From Lucinisca nassula (Eukaryota > Mollusca > Bivalvia > Lucinida > Lucinidae): a DNA stretch of 64,000 nucleotides. The DNA lies in NCBI GenBank assembly GCA_963580285.1, contig OY757016.1, positions 39,323,124-39,387,123 of the forward strand, given 5' to 3'. The notes beneath the pieces are model-generated. The model did not search any database. It saw only the letters and a list, made by a program, of their open reading frames with translations, and was not told the origin of the DNA. This document shows, piece by piece, positions 10,447 to 20,654 of this stretch (its first letter is position 1; the number at the start of each line of letters is the position of its first letter). The position numbers were made by a program, and so were the translations under genes.

Positions 10447-11330
10447 ACTGCCTTGAAATTTGAGATATCTAGCCCATCATGATTAGTTCAAATGATGACA
10501 CAATCTTTACTCTGACCAACTTTATGTCAAGGTCGAATTTAGATGTATATATGTGAAAAAATGGACTGTTTATTTTTTCTGAAACAAATATTGCCTGCGA
10601 ACTTTAAATTTGTTTAAGCAATCACTAAATGAAGTTACATGAGTATCAAATGGTGAGTTACCTTGACCTTGGACCAAGGTTAATCAGTTACCAAAATTAA
10701 AACCTTATATTCATTAAAACAGCTGGGAAAATTGAAGTCAAATTTCATATGAAGCTTTTATGGGATAAAGAACATGAAATTTGTTCAACTGGTCCAGGTC
10801 ACAAGACCAAGACGGCCGTCATGGCCATTTATGGTAAAATATCTCCAAAAATCTTTTTCTCAGGAACCAGTGGGCCACTTACCTTGAAACTATGAATGTA
10901 GCACTGGGAATTTCGGCCTACTCTAACTTCAAATGATGAGCCTGCGTTGTACTTGACCTATTTTACAGCAAAGTCAAATTTGGTCATTTGAATTAATACT
11001 TTTTGAAAACTGCCATTGCATGTGATCTAAGATGGTATTTGCGAATCAGCTTAACAAAGTAAATGAAGCTGTATGAGTACCAAACGTCAACGTTAGTCAT
11101 TTACCTTGATTCAGGGCCACTCAAATATCAAAGTAACTTATACAAAATCTGGGCATATCTAGGCCAAATTTACATATGACTTTATGGGATGAAGAAACAG
11201 TTTTTGTTTCAAATGGCCCGTTTAGGTCACATCACTAAGATGGCTGTGATGGTACAGACCCTTAAAAATCGTCTTCTCAGAAACCAAATGGCCCCATAAA
11301 TACTCAGCACTCAGGTGAGCGGGTCAGAAC
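10447..11330. repeat. Two diverged copies of an about 440-bp repeat
   Basis: Matching blocks recur about 440 bp apart (tcaaatgatgacac / caaatgatgagcc; taccttgaccttgg / taccttgattcagg; gacggccgtcatgg / gatggctgtgatgg; cttctcag(g/a)aacc). The sequence resembles the ACCTTGACC-rich arrays at 20655 and 58290. No coding potential. Confidence 0.5.
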
Positions 11331-11981
11331 TAGTGGTCCTCTGGTTATACTAAGGCACCATAAAATTCAGGTTCCGATAGGCCATGTTGTAGAGGAGATT
11401 TAAGTTCGATATGAATTTTGAAACTAAATCCAAATGACGTCTATAAAACTTAGGAAAGGCTTTGCGAAGTTTATAGCCTAATACCGATAACCCTGATTAA
11501 GAAGTTTAGAAGTTAATAATGTTTTAGGAGTGCTAAAGTAATTTTCTTGACATGTCTGGGACGTAAAACCTCAGTCAAGCAAACAAACCATGACTAGACA
11601 CTCTGGCGAACCATAATAACTGTGATGTATTTTGAACAAGTTATGATTTTTTCATGCCTAAGTTATTCTTCAGTAACATGACTAGACACTCTGGCAAACC
11701 GAATTAATTGCGATAAATAAACACCTTAGGATGCCGCACGAACAACATCAGCATCCAAGATTGGAATATTTACAATCTCAAATTCAGATCATCACATTTT
11801 TCTTAATGATGCAACCCATCTGTGGTCTTACAAAGATAAATGCTAATAAAAAATGGGGCTTCGGTATCAGAAGCATGTACTTTATTCAACTTCTATTACC
11901 ACCTCTGAACCTAGCTAGCATGCTCAGTTTAGTAGTTACGCTATACATGGGCCCCGTCAAGCGATTTTGGTACTTATCGCC

Positions 11982-12055
11982 TATGCGAGCAGCAAAGGTT
12001 CAGGCGAGCCTGCGCATCCGCGCAGTCTCGCCAGAACCTTCGCTGCTCGCTCATA
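11982..12055. repeat. Foldback palindrome
   Basis: TATGCGAGCAGCAAAGGTTC is matched by the reverse complement GAACCTTCGCTGCTCGCTCATA; the inner arms GGCGAG.CTGCGCA / TGCGCAG.CTCGCC also pair. It lies inside a 181-codon open frame (11731-12276) that I do not regard as a gene. Confidence 0.7.
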
Positions 12056-12589
12056 CAAGCAGTGAATCAAGAGGAACCTTCAGACAGAAAGCCATATCCC
12101 TGGTCCCTCTGAATGGCTGGGCATGCGCAGTTAGAATTTGTCATGACGGAATGCTCGAAGACCCAAATTCGCTTGGCGCGGCTCACATAAAAAGCATGCA
12201 ATGTAAAAATACAACGTTACAAACGGCTATAACTCAAGAAACATGCCCAAGCAACATGCCTATGAAGTTTGACTGAGACTGGACTAAAGGTATTGGAGGA
12301 AATGTCATTTAAAAGTTGTTTTTTTTTTCATTATTTAGCTCTGGTGGTCATCTTCTTCATTGGAGAGGGACCGTTCTGACTTACTTGTAACAGGGTTATT
12401 TAAGCAACATTCCTGTGAAGTTTGAATAAAATTGAATAAAATTGGACCAAAACCAAAGGTGAAATAGAAATTGTCATTTATAGTTTTTTTTTTGTTTTTT
12501 TTTTTTTTTTGCTATTTTTAGCTCTGGTGGTCATTTTATTTATTAGAACATAACCATTTCGCTATTTCGGAAGAGGTTCACATTTTGGC

Positions 12590-12857
12590 GACGTTGCTCC
12601 CAATTTTGGGAGACGTTTACCCGACACTGAGATAATTGAAATGACATCTCAACCCCTGTTGCCCAATGAAAGGTTTATATGTTTGGACGGTCCGACTCGC
12701 ACCAGCTTGCCTGGACAGGCTTAACCCTTTTATAGAACAAATTAGACCTTCTAAGTGGTTTACCAGTACTCATATGCGATCGGTTTCAGCTTTGCGTGGA
12801 AGCATCATGCAGCCCAATCTATTTCTCAAATCCCCAATGCGCGGGGCCAAAGTTTGA
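12590..12857 (-). mobile_element. SINE-like repeat (SINE-A), diverged copy
   Basis: Matches the family defined at 60849-61150: TTGCTCCCAATTTTGGGAGA, CGACACTGAGAT, CTCAACCCCTGTTGCCCAAT, GGTTTACCAGTACTCATATG, GCTTTGCGTGGAAGCATCAT. It carries a 21-bp ribozyme-repeat remnant at 12721. Confidence 0.72.
12721..12741 (+). repeat. Second solo terminal repeat of retrozyme family 1
   Basis: TTAACCCTTTTATAGAACA (plus AA) interrupts the SINE-A sequence, which elsewhere reads AGGC-TTAGA(C/T)C.T. Here AGGC is followed by the insert and then TTAGACC, leaving TTA on both sides. Confidence 0.75.
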
Positions 12858-13064
12858 TTGAAATTAGCCCACGGTATAGTTGTCGTTTTCTTTTTAATTT
12901 TTTTAGCTCTGGCAGCCATCTTGTCAATCGGAAGCGAAACAGTTTTAGCTATTTTGGTAGGGAACCACCTAGACAACATTCATGTCATATTTGAATCAAA
13001 TCTTCTTGTACAACAGAAAAGGAAATCCATAGTTTTAGCTTGGGATAGAAATTATGTTATAAAA

Positions 13065-13345
13065 TAGAAGTAGAGGCAATGATCAGGAATCGATACAATT
13101 AACCCGCAGCTCCCATCAGAGACACCAAAGGGAAAGAAACACAAACATGAAGCAACAAACCCCAATGGAAACACAAACCGCGGCAAGCCAAAAGGACAGT
13201 TACTTTCCCATAAAATGGCCAAAAGGCAATCCAAAATAAAATAATATTAGCGACACAAACACCCAAAGACAAACCATAACAAAAATAAACCGCGACAGAA
13301 GAGCCGCCTTGGAACGGTCAGCGGAGTAACCCTGGTGCTCTTACC
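13065..13345 (+). repeat. Interspersed repeat R2, partial
   Basis: Same family as 28725-29283: GGCAATGATCAGGAATCGAT, CTCCCATCAGAGACACCAAA, GGACAGTTACTTTCCCA, CATAACAAAAATAAACCGCG, AGCCGCCTTGGAACGGTCAG. No coding capacity, no recognised family. Confidence 0.75.
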
Positions 13346-13540
13346 CAAAATCGAATATTCTCGCGTGTTTGATAAAGGTTTATGTGCGCCGTCGTTAAGG
13401 AGGACGTCACAGCAAGTAAGGTGACGTCACTAAACATCACTGTAGTGCCATCACAATATCGCGGACGTCGGCAACCGAAGTGACTGCAGTATTAAAAACC
13501 CACGCTCAGAAATGGAAGGTATGCAAAAAAAAAATAATCC

Positions 13541-13671
13541 TACATGGGTGTGAGGGGTGGATAGAGAAATCCGTCCCTCGGGATCACTGTCCGGCATCAC
13601 TCGGCAAGCATCGTGATGCCGGACAGTGACCATCGGGACGGATTTTTCCATCCAGCCCTCACACCCATGTA
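13541..13671. repeat. Foldback palindrome, family PAL4
   Basis: TACATGGGTGTGAGGGGTGG ... pairs with ... CAGCCCTCACACCCATGTA, and the inner TCACTGTCCGGCATCACTCG / CGTGATGCCGGACAGTGA also pairs. Diverged copies lie near 27215-27305 and 27568-27705. Confidence 0.8.
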
Positions 13672-14221
13672 AGTTTCGTATATTCCTAAAGGTTTAGAAG
13701 GAGTTTGCATTACTTGCAAATTGTTGACTTTTTTTTCTTTTTTCATTTTTAGCTCTTGTGGCAAGTTTGCTGATTGGAGCGGATTTTGGTAAAGGTTCAC
13801 GTATGCAACATCTTATGAAATTTCAATGAATTTGACCCATCGGTATCGGAAGAGTAGTCATTTAGAGTTTTTCTATTTTCATCTTTTTTATGACAGGGGA
13901 AGCAATTTTAGCTATTTTTAATACATGGCCATCTAAGCAACATTCGTATGAAGTTTGAATTTAATTGGCTCAGGAATATGGGAGGATAAGCCATTTAAAG
14001 ATTTTTCAACTTTCAGCTCTAGCTGCCATCTTGCATCGGAGAGGAACAATACTAAGCACAATAGATAGGGCAACACCTTATATATTTAAGAAATAAATTC
14101 TAAGGCGATAGATACCAAAGTTTATTTTAAACAACACTTGAACATCTTGGACACAAGAAATCACATACAATTGAAGATAAATTGCCCTTGCATCAACAAC
14201 GACGAATGGGTCTCCATTTAA

Positions 14222-14392
14222 GAAATAGATCAGCTCTAACTGTGATTTGTTGAGTAATAAATCACAGTTTTGAGGTCAGTTGTAAAGTAGACAAATCACG
14301 AGCGCGTAGCGCGCGTGATTTGTCTACTTACAACTGACCGACAAACTGTGATTTATTATTCAACAAATTACAAACTAGAGCTGATCTATTTC
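14222..14392. repeat. Long palindrome (171 bp)
   Basis: GAAATAGATCAGCTCTA at the left end is matched by TAGAGCTGATCTATTTC at the right. Inner arms GGTCAGTTGTAAAGTAGACA / TGTCTACTTACAACTGACC pair around a GCGCGTAGCGCGC loop. Sequence from 14393 to 14665, with CTATGATTTGTTGCAGAATA, resembles the arm and may be part of the same element. Confidence 0.82.
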
Positions 14393-15437
14393 GATTCTAA
14401 CAGGCTGACAATCGGCAATAACGCTGTTGTTTCCTTCAAAATCTCACAACTTTTCGCCATTGCTAGAAGAAATCCCGCTAAAATTATCGACTGAAACACA
14501 TGTATTTATACCCTTTCCTAACGTTTTCGATGCGAGAAAATGACGTTACACCGTCTAACATCAAGGAAATCGACTAGTGACGTCATAAATTTGCAGTTTT
14601 TAATGACGTCACTCGTCACGCTCTTCCGAGCTATGATTTGTTGCAGAATAAAACACAGTTATTTGCCATTGCCTATATAGGCGCGCTGTGTTAGAATTAA
14701 GAATAAAACCCTTTTAATTCAATGTCTTAATAGTCTTTAAATTCTTTATGTCGTTTCAATATTACATATTGTTACTGCTGTGAACGTGCTCTTTGACGTC
14801 ACATTATATTCCTACCTGACGCTGTGTGATATAATTCTGAGATTCTCTCATTGACTTTATTAAAACTTTTATTTTATCCAGTAAAATCGCTCGAAATGTA
14901 CATGATGGTGAATATGAATGACGCCAAAAACGTCCATATCACGATATTCAATTATGTATGCAGTGATAACAGTGTATTACTGCAATAAATACAATGTATT
15001 TTGACCAAAGGCAATTTAAATTCACACATTTTCAAACAATACGGTTATGTTGCGAAGTTTAATTGGCCTTTTTTTTTTTTTTTTTTTTTTTTTTGGCTAG
15101 CTCTAGCGACCAAATAAACATGCTTTTTAGACAATTTTTATTTGCTTATTTGCATTTGGATATTGTAATATATCCTTAAAGTATTTTGGTCGAATTTACG
15201 GAAGAGCATTAGGGCCAGGTACTCTTTTATTTTAAGTCATCAAGGTAATATTTATATTTATCATATGACGTCGTTGATCAGCAGTGGATAACGTCGTGTA
15301 ATAAAAATCGTATGACCACACGTGTAATAACACTTTGGCGGGATTAAGTAACGTCATGGCGCCGTCCATGTCAACAATGCATTTTTTCGTAGAAAAATTG
15401 TCAACTTAAAAGGCGATAAAATCCAATTTAAAGTAGT
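14393..15437. other. No gene seen
   Basis: AT-rich. Contains TGACGTCA-like words (14530-14620), a T homopolymer (about 15068-15094) followed by TAGCTCTAGCGACCA of the degenerate repeat family, and diverged P2-like words (TTATCATATGACGTCG at 15258). Confidence 0.5.
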
Positions 15438-15914
15438 CATATGATAAAGAGAATCTTACACTCGTGGTCATTTCATATGATATTTATGAAACTCGCCAAA
15501 GGCTCGTTTCATAAATATCATATGAAATGACCACTCGTGTAAGATCCTCTATTTATCATATGACGTCGCGTCTGAGAGTGTAATAACGCCATGTAATATT
15601 TTCGATAATACACTAGTGGATTGAATATGCAAATTAGCTAGATACGTCCCGTAAAGTTATATGTACGACGTCCTTCACGACGTCGCGTTTACTAACGGCG
15701 GATATTAGATATTTTTGTAAACAATCGTGAATAAAATACGTTTTGAATGTCATATGATAAATAGAATCTTGCATTCGTGCTCATGTATTATTGAATTTAT
15801 TAAACTCGTTGAGGAAAAGGGATAAAATGCTCGGCAAAGCCTCGCATTTTATCCCTTTTCCTCAACTCGTTTAATAAATTCAATAATACATGAACACTCA
15901 TGTAAGATCCACTA
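15438..15914 (+). mobile_element. P2 foldback elements, two adjoining hairpins
   Basis: The first hairpin (15438-15562) pairs ATTTCATATGATATTTATGA with TCATAAATATCATATGAAAT. The second element runs from TTATCATATGACGTCGCGTC (15553) to ATGTAAGATCC (15914); its right half is a hairpin with arms through AAAAGGGATAAAATGC / GCATTTTATCCCTTTT. Related copies: 26257-26613, 45023-45382, 46629-46990. Confidence 0.8.
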
Positions 15915-16351
15915 TATAAAAAAGTCAAACACCAGACATTCACTGATCACAATAACACTCATAGTGAACTAAAACAAGATTTAAAGAGTTTTCATAGGCA
16001 GAAGTTAAAAGTTTCACACGAGATTGGAAAAAAATAAAATCATAAACTTCCGTGTTTTTTTTGTTTTTTTTTCTATTTGTTTTGCCGATGGCTTTTATCG
16101 ACTTGATGATTAAAGCTCAGTGGAGTAATACCTACACAGAGACCAAGGAAACATTCGTATATGTACAAGCACACAGAAAAGACTCTAAAGGTGTTAATTC
16201 TAATCTTAATCCAGCTTGAAAACCAAGACACTGGCTCAATGAGAGTGATAACTTATCTCAGGCAAGCCTCGATTGTGACAAAGGAATTGACTGTATGCGA
16301 ATGTTTCAGCACGCTGAACTAATAAACACATTTGAGACATACGTGTAGTTA
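15915..16351. other. No gene seen
   Basis: AT-rich sequence with a T-rich run near 16056-16080 and no recognised repeat. Confidence 0.4.
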
Positions 16352-16462
16352 AAACTATTGCCCCGCGGCGCCGAGGACGATTCCATGCGCCATTGCCCTT
16401 AGGGCGTAGGCCGGGAGCAATTGTGCATGGGGCCGTCCGAGGCGCTGAGGGGCAATGGTATT
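16352..16462. repeat. GC-rich foldback
   Basis: ATTGCCCCGCGGCGCCGAGGACG.TTCCATGCG-type left arm pairs with CGCATGGGGCCGTCCGAGGCGC.GAGGGGCAAT-type right arm with several mismatches. The 100-codon open frame across it on the minus strand follows from the GC content. Confidence 0.65.
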
Positions 16463-16607
16463 GATTATTCCCCAAAATGCAATAAAACAACTGTTTTATT
16501 ACCCAACCATTGATTAAAGACATCGAACAACGGAACAACGAAACCTTTAATTAAAGACATCAAACAACGGAACAACAACAAAAAGAACAGGATATAAGCT
16601 TTGTATT

Positions 16608-16668
16608 AACAGTGTAGACTATCATCAGACTGCTCCTACAGAGCGGTCAAATCTGGGTCCGCATTGTT
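16608..16668. repeat. PAL3 hairpin, degenerate
   Basis: CAGTGTAGAC.ATCATCAGACTG at the left pairs imperfectly with CGGTCAAATCTGGGTCCGCA at the right. This is the same family as the perfect copy at 43751-43811. Confidence 0.6.
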
Positions 16669-16894
16669 TGATTTTAGAGATGCTACGCCATATTTGGCAG
16701 AAATTACTGGTGCCCTTTTCATCTGGGCTTTGAGCAAGCAAACGTGAGGCAATAAATATTCGTAGCCGGAAACCAAAATCCAGGCATTTCCAGGACTTTT
16801 GCAGTACTTAGCCAAAAATGGATCATTACTTTATATAGCAGGTCGGATAATAAAGCCTGTTATTTCCCTTATTCTTTCATTTTCATCACGGCAC

Positions 16895-17200
16895 CCGCCC
16901 ACTGGGGCTTGGAGAAATAAATCGGCTGCATGATGCTTCCACACAGAGCTAAAACCGACCGCACACGAGTACTGGTAAACCGCTTAGAGGATCTAAGCCT
17001 GCCCAGGCAAAGCGGTGGGAGTAGGGCCGTCCTTGCTTTTACACCCTATTGGTTTCATTGGGCGACAGGGCTTGAGATGTCATTTAATCTCAGTGTCGGG
17101 TAAAAGTCCCACAAAATTGGAAGCAACCTAATGACCTATACAGTGTTGACAGGGACGTTAAACCATCAAATCAAACAAACAAGTATATCGTTTTCATCAA
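16895..17200 (+). mobile_element. SINE-like repeat (SINE-A)
   Basis: Reads GGGGCTTGGAGAAATAAATC, GGCTGCATGATGCTTCCAC, TACTGGTAAACCGCTTAGAG, ATTGGTTTCATTGGGCGACA, GTCGGGTAAAAGTCCCACAA, GACGTTAAACC and a tail of CAAA units. The tail at the right end sets the orientation. Confidence 0.82.
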
Positions 17201-17243
17201 TATTCTCTTTTTTCGTTTTTGTGGTCGTCATGCATGCATTTTA

Positions 17244-17523
17244 CACCACGTGAACAAGTCCGTGAAATGAAGACCCCCCTATACCCCACTTTATATAGAG
17301 AAAACTGGGGTTTACGGGGGTATAGATTATTTTTCTTATTTTTGCTCCAAGACATAGGTTGTGGGTACTCGTTAGAACCGCCTCAATGAGGCGGTTCTAA
17401 CGAGCACCAACAACCTATGTTTGCAGTATTTATAAGAACAATATCAAGGATTTTCATCAGAAAAATGACCATTTTGGAGATGTGAAAAAATGCACTATGT
17501 CGCACGGGTGTGTTATCGTAATG
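17244..17523 (+). mobile_element. Palindromic MITE subfamily B, complete 280 bp
   Basis: Left end CACCACGTGAACAAGTCCGT, right end GGGTGTGTTATCGTAATG, central hairpin GTTAGAACCGCCT/AGGCGGTTCTAAC at about 17370-17401. Its right end is 38 bp from a splice-acceptor-like AG that starts a carboxylesterase-like exon. Confidence 0.87.
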
Positions 17524-17539
17524 AATTACAATTTGTTTC

Positions 17540-17562
17540 AATTTCTGTTTTATTATTTACAG
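17540..17562 (+). promoter_or_regulatory. Probable splice acceptor of the esterase-like exon
   Basis: A pyrimidine-rich tract (TTTCTGTTTTATTATTTACAG) ends at AG 17561-17562, directly before codons reading AsnProAsnGlu. The first exon base would complete a split codon. Confidence 0.7.
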
Positions 17563-17839
17563 TAACCCCAATGAGCCAGAACCTGTCCCCGTGACCTGGC
17601 CAGAATTTACAAAAGACCGCCAGGACTACTTCCACATTACAACGGAGCTATCAGAAGAATCTGTCCAAAGATATCCGATCGCTGACAGATTTAACTTGTG
17701 GAACAGGGTCATTCCAGAAGCTCTTAGGCTCTCTGAGAAGCAACCGTCGACGAAAACGGGAACGGTAAACAGACTTTCTAAAACAAACAAACAGTTATTC
17801 TGGTACTTTCCTCTACTTTGGCTGCTTACACAGGCTTGA
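17563..17839 (+). CDS. Probable terminal exon of a carboxylesterase/cholinesterase-type gene
   Basis: After the AG at 17562 the frame reads NPNEPEPVPVTWPEFTKDRQ, DYFHITTELSEESVQRYPIA, DRFNLWNRVIPEAL, then about 35 residues to a TGA at 17837-17839. The order N-P-N ... W-P-x-[FY]-T ... x-Y-x-H-I ... R-x3-[FW]-x2-W-x3-[VI]-P matches the C-terminal end of type B carboxylesterases (the cholinesterase/neuroligin fold). The last 15 or so residues (QLFWYFPLLWLLTQA) are hydrophobic after a polar spacer, which could be a GPI-anchor signal or membrane segment, as in some cholinesterases. The catalytic Ser/Glu/His region would lie in upstream exons, which I do not find in this window. Codon use is balanced and there is no internal stop, unlike the transposon remnants. 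It is flanked on both sides by copies of MITE-B. It could instead be a captured or duplicated exon. Confidence 0.78.
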
Positions 17840-17847
17840 CGGTTTGT

Positions 17848-18430
17848 TTACTGGTTGAAGTCCGTGAATGAACACCCCCTAAACGCCACTTTAAAGTTAG
17901 TATATAGGGAAAATTGGGGTTTACGAGAGTATTTATGGCCCCTGCCCATAGGGGCTTGAAGAAATATATGGGCTGCATGATGCTTCCACGCAGAGCTGAA
18001 TCCAGCCCGCACACTAGTACTGGTAAACCGCTTAGAGGATATAAGCCTGTCCAGGAACCGCGGTGCGAGGCGGACCGTCCATGCTAATAAATCCTATTGG
18101 TTTCATTGGGCGACAGGGCTTGAGATGTCATTTCATCTCAATGTCGGGTAAAAGTCCCACAAAATTGGAAGCAACGTCTCCAAAATGACCTTTACAGTGT
18201 TGACGGGGACGTTAAACCTCAAAACAAACAAACAAACAAATTTACCTTATTACTGCTCCAAGACATAGGTTGTGGGTACGCGTTAGAACCGCCTCATCGG
18301 GCGGTTCTAACGAGCACCACAACCTATGTATGCAGTATAAATAAGAAAAAATATTGCGGATTTTCACCAGAAATGTGGCCATTTTGGAGATTTGAAAAAT
18401 GCACCATGCCGCACAGGTTATATCGCAATG
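17848..18430 (+). mobile_element. Palindromic MITE subfamily B, split by a SINE-A copy
   Basis: Left part 17848-17936 (TTGAAGTCCGTGAATGAACA, CCCCCTAAACGCCACTTTAA). Right part 18241-18430 with hairpin GTTAGAACCGCCT.AT.GGGCGGTTCTAAC and end GGTTATATCGCAATG. Same orientation as the copy at 17244. Begins 8 bp after the esterase-like stop codon. Confidence 0.83.
17937..18240 (+). mobile_element. SINE-like repeat (SINE-A), full length
   Basis: Begins GCCCCTGCCCATAGGGGC, includes GCTGCATGATGCTTCCACGC, ACTAGTACTGGTAAACCGC, CTGTCCAGGAACCGCGGTG and GACGGGGACGTTAAACC, and ends in a CAAA-repeat tail. It lies inside the left arm of a MITE. Confidence 0.87.
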
Positions 18431-18939
18431 CATAATAGTATATTATCAAATTTACAAAATAATGTGATTAATTTCTTTTCAGAAAAATCCTGAATCATCG
18501 ATTTGTTTTTCTTGTTTCTTGCTTTTGACAGTCAATTTAGCCGTTATATCACAATTATGGAATAACTTTTAGACTTGACCCTCCGCCATCTTCTCCAGCA
18601 AGTCGCATGCCTCTGCGACAGTCAGGAAAGGCTTTGATTATCAGCAGTAAATTGCAAAACATGATCTAAATATTCATTCACAGACTAAGACATTCTTACA
18701 GGTTAGGCACACCTTTCTATACAATATATAGAAGTTACTGCTCGCGTAAAACACTACGGTGCTCCATGTTTAAACCGCACGATAAAATGGAGACCACTGA
18801 CTGTGACCGCACGTCTGATATCGGTGAACGATTAATTCACATAGATAGCATATCGAATTTTTCAGTTTTAGCTTATGGGACTGCCACAAACATGTGTAGT
18901 CGGCGTATGGACTGCAGCAGTTCTATTACTGTGTATAGC

Positions 18940-19140
18940 TTATATCGTTTTGCTTTGGATAGCCACTTGGCCATTTCGTGGGAAAGTACGGCTTGAAACT
19001 GAACTTTGGATTTTTGCTTTTGATGTTTCCGTTAGGGTCTAGTTATTTCATGTTTGTGTTTGTTTCCCTCTGTTGTCTCTGATGGGAGCTTTGGGTTAAT
19101 TTATCGATTCCTGATCATTGCCTTCACTTCTATTGTTCTA
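18940..19140 (-). repeat. R2 repeat fragment
   Basis: TTGGCCATTTCGTGGGAAAG, TTCATGTTTGTGTTTGTTTCC, TCTGATGGGAGCTTTGGGTT and CGATTCCTGATCATTGCC match R2 in reverse orientation. Confidence 0.75.
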
Positions 19141-19214
19141 GTTCTAGGGTGACCGATCATTGGCCACTGGGCGACTTGTTTCACTTATTCCGAGCCGATT
19201 GTTATTCAGAGGTG

Positions 19215-19345
19215 AGCGAAAACCAGAGTACCCAGAGAAAAACCGCCTGACCTTCTGTTGCAGAACTTGGCTTGTTACATGTACCACGGCAGTCAGAGAC
19301 CTAATGATTAAGATTCAGCGTTCCATCCACTAGGCCACAGAGGCA
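19215..19345 (-). mobile_element. Candidate tRNA-derived SINE
   Basis: On the minus strand it begins GCCTCTGTGGCCTAGTGGAT, which includes an A-box-like TGGCCTAGTGG. The body includes CAGGCGGTTTTTCTCTGGG. The B box is not clear and no target duplication was identified. Confidence 0.45.
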
Positions 19346-19545
19346 CGTATCACATGGATTTAGATCATTTATCACATGGATTTAGATATTTATTAGTTCA
19401 CCGGACAATATTCACGGGGATAATACCATGTTCTTTACCTGTGTTGTCGACCGTGCCGGTACTGTGTAAAGCTGCTGTCGACCGAGAAATACGGGTTTCG
19501 ACCGAGCAGTACGGATGTCGACAGAGGAACATCATGATTTTGACG

Positions 19546-20064
19546 CCCTTGGGGAGGCCAATCCTAAGTTTAAACATTTACAAACGATGTCGATCTTTTT
19601 AAGAGACAAGGTGTTAATTGTCTGTTCACATAAATAGAGAGTTGTGACGCTGAAAACACTATAAAATACCGGTTCTTTCGAAAAAATCAGTTTTCATTAA
19701 ATATCATTAATCAAATGCTTTATGAAAAGTACGAAAGCAATAGAACGCCTTATAATTTTATCTACCATTAACACTTCAACAACAACGTGAGTTTGACATA
19801 ATTCATGCACTCTGGGATGTCTTATAGACCTTTGAAAAATGTCGGGATACGGATGTCGATTATTAGCGATACGACCGTCGATGGTATGGTATTCTGATTG
19901 ATACGGCTGTCGACGAAATATGAAAACTACACATTCATACACCAGGACCTGTGATTGGAAGTTAGTCCCTATAACTCTCACCAAAGAGGTACAGTTAGCT
20001 ACACAATCCTCCTCAGCACCTTCAGCTGTTGAATAAATCGAATCGGGAAGGGGATTCCAATCTC
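19546..20064. other. No gene seen; GTCGAC-rich sequence
   Basis: Includes ATACGGATGTCGATTATTAG and GATACGGCTGTCGACG (about 19850-19920), which resemble words in 23325-23400 on the other strand, so this probably belongs to the same inverted repeat family. Confidence 0.45.
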
Positions 20065-20135
20065 TGATGGTTCGGTGGTGGGGGTGGTCGTGTGGGTGTG
20101 TGGGTGTGTGTGTGTGGGGGGGGGGGGTGGGGGAG
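20065..20135 (+). repeat. G/T-rich microsatellite
   Basis: GGTGGTGGGGGTGG followed by GTGTGG repeats and a run of 12 or more G. Several G tracts of three or more lie close together, so a G-quadruplex is possible. Confidence 0.8.
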
Positions 20136-20219
20136 AGAATGATTCTTTATAAATGTTAGTTCTTGCAGTAAAGGTCTGAAACGCCATTGAAAGATGATTT
20201 CTACAGTGCCTACCCGACA

Positions 20220-20430
20220 TTAAGATGAAATGACATCTCAAGCCCTGTCGCTCAATGAAACCAATAGGGTTTATTAGCATTGACGGTCCGCCTCGAACCG
20301 CGGTTCCTGGACAGGCTTAGATCCTCTAAGCGGTTAACCAGTACTAGTGTGCGGACCGGATTCAGCGCTGCGTGGAAGCATCATGCAACCCATATATTTC
20401 TTCAAGCCCCTATGGGCGGGACTGCTGCGA
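20220..20430 (-). mobile_element. SINE-like repeat (SINE-A), partial
   Basis: ATTAAGATGAAATGACATCTC, CAATAGGGTTTATTAGCAT, AACCGCGGTTCCTGGACAGG and TTCTTCAAGCCCCTATGGGC match; the tail part is missing. Confidence 0.78.
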
Positions 20431-20436
20431 AAAGTC

Positions 20437-20640
20437 TTATTTCTGAGTTAATGCGGAAATATCATTGGTGTACAGGGAGAATAACAGTGGACCAAGAACA
20501 GTCCCTTGTGGGACTCCAGACAAAGCTGGTGCCCACTCTGAAGATTCACCGTTAACAACAACGCGCTGATTTCTATAGCAAAGTAAAGAATCTATCCATT
20601 TGAGATTACTATTACTGTAATCTACACTATAAGGCATATT
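20437..20640 (-). pseudogene. LINE reverse transcriptase fragment
   Basis: The minus strand reads RNQRVVVNGESSEWAPALSG, VPQGTVLGPLLFSLYTNDIS, the RT motif just before the catalytic box of CR1/jockey-like LINEs. It matches the corresponding region of the LINE at 1681-1800 in pattern but is a separate, short fragment. Confidence 0.85.
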
Positions 20641-20654
20641 GCACTGGGAGCCAT

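Larger units (their letters stand above)
12290..14060. repeat. Degenerate tandem repeats of the 'agctctggnggccat' type
   Basis: Blocks reading TTTAGCTCTGG(T/C)(G)G(T/C)CATCTT followed by a long T run and AACATTC.TGAAGTTTGAAT recur near 12335, 12515, 12900, 13750, 13900 and 14010. They are split by a SINE-like copy, an R2 repeat and a foldback. I see no gene in this stretch. Confidence 0.55.
18585..19545 (+). repeat. Left member of an inverted repeat pair, interrupted
   Basis: 18585-18690 (CATCTTCTCCAGCAAGTCGC, CAGTCAGGAAAGGCTTTGAT) and 19390-19545 (GTGTTGTCGACCGTGCCGGT, GCTGTCGACCGAGAAATACG) are adjacent in the inverted copy at 23690-23960 but are separated here by about 700 bp containing an R2 fragment and a tRNA-like SINE head. 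Rich in GTCGAC words. Confidence 0.75.

Noticed and set aside
11731..12276. 181-codon open frame
   Set aside because: It runs through a foldback palindrome and degenerate repeats, has no recognisable domain, and its composition follows the palindrome. Not supported as a gene.
18766..18996. 76-codon open frame as an exon
   Set aside because: Its second half lies in an R2 fragment and the first half has no recognisable content or splice signals.
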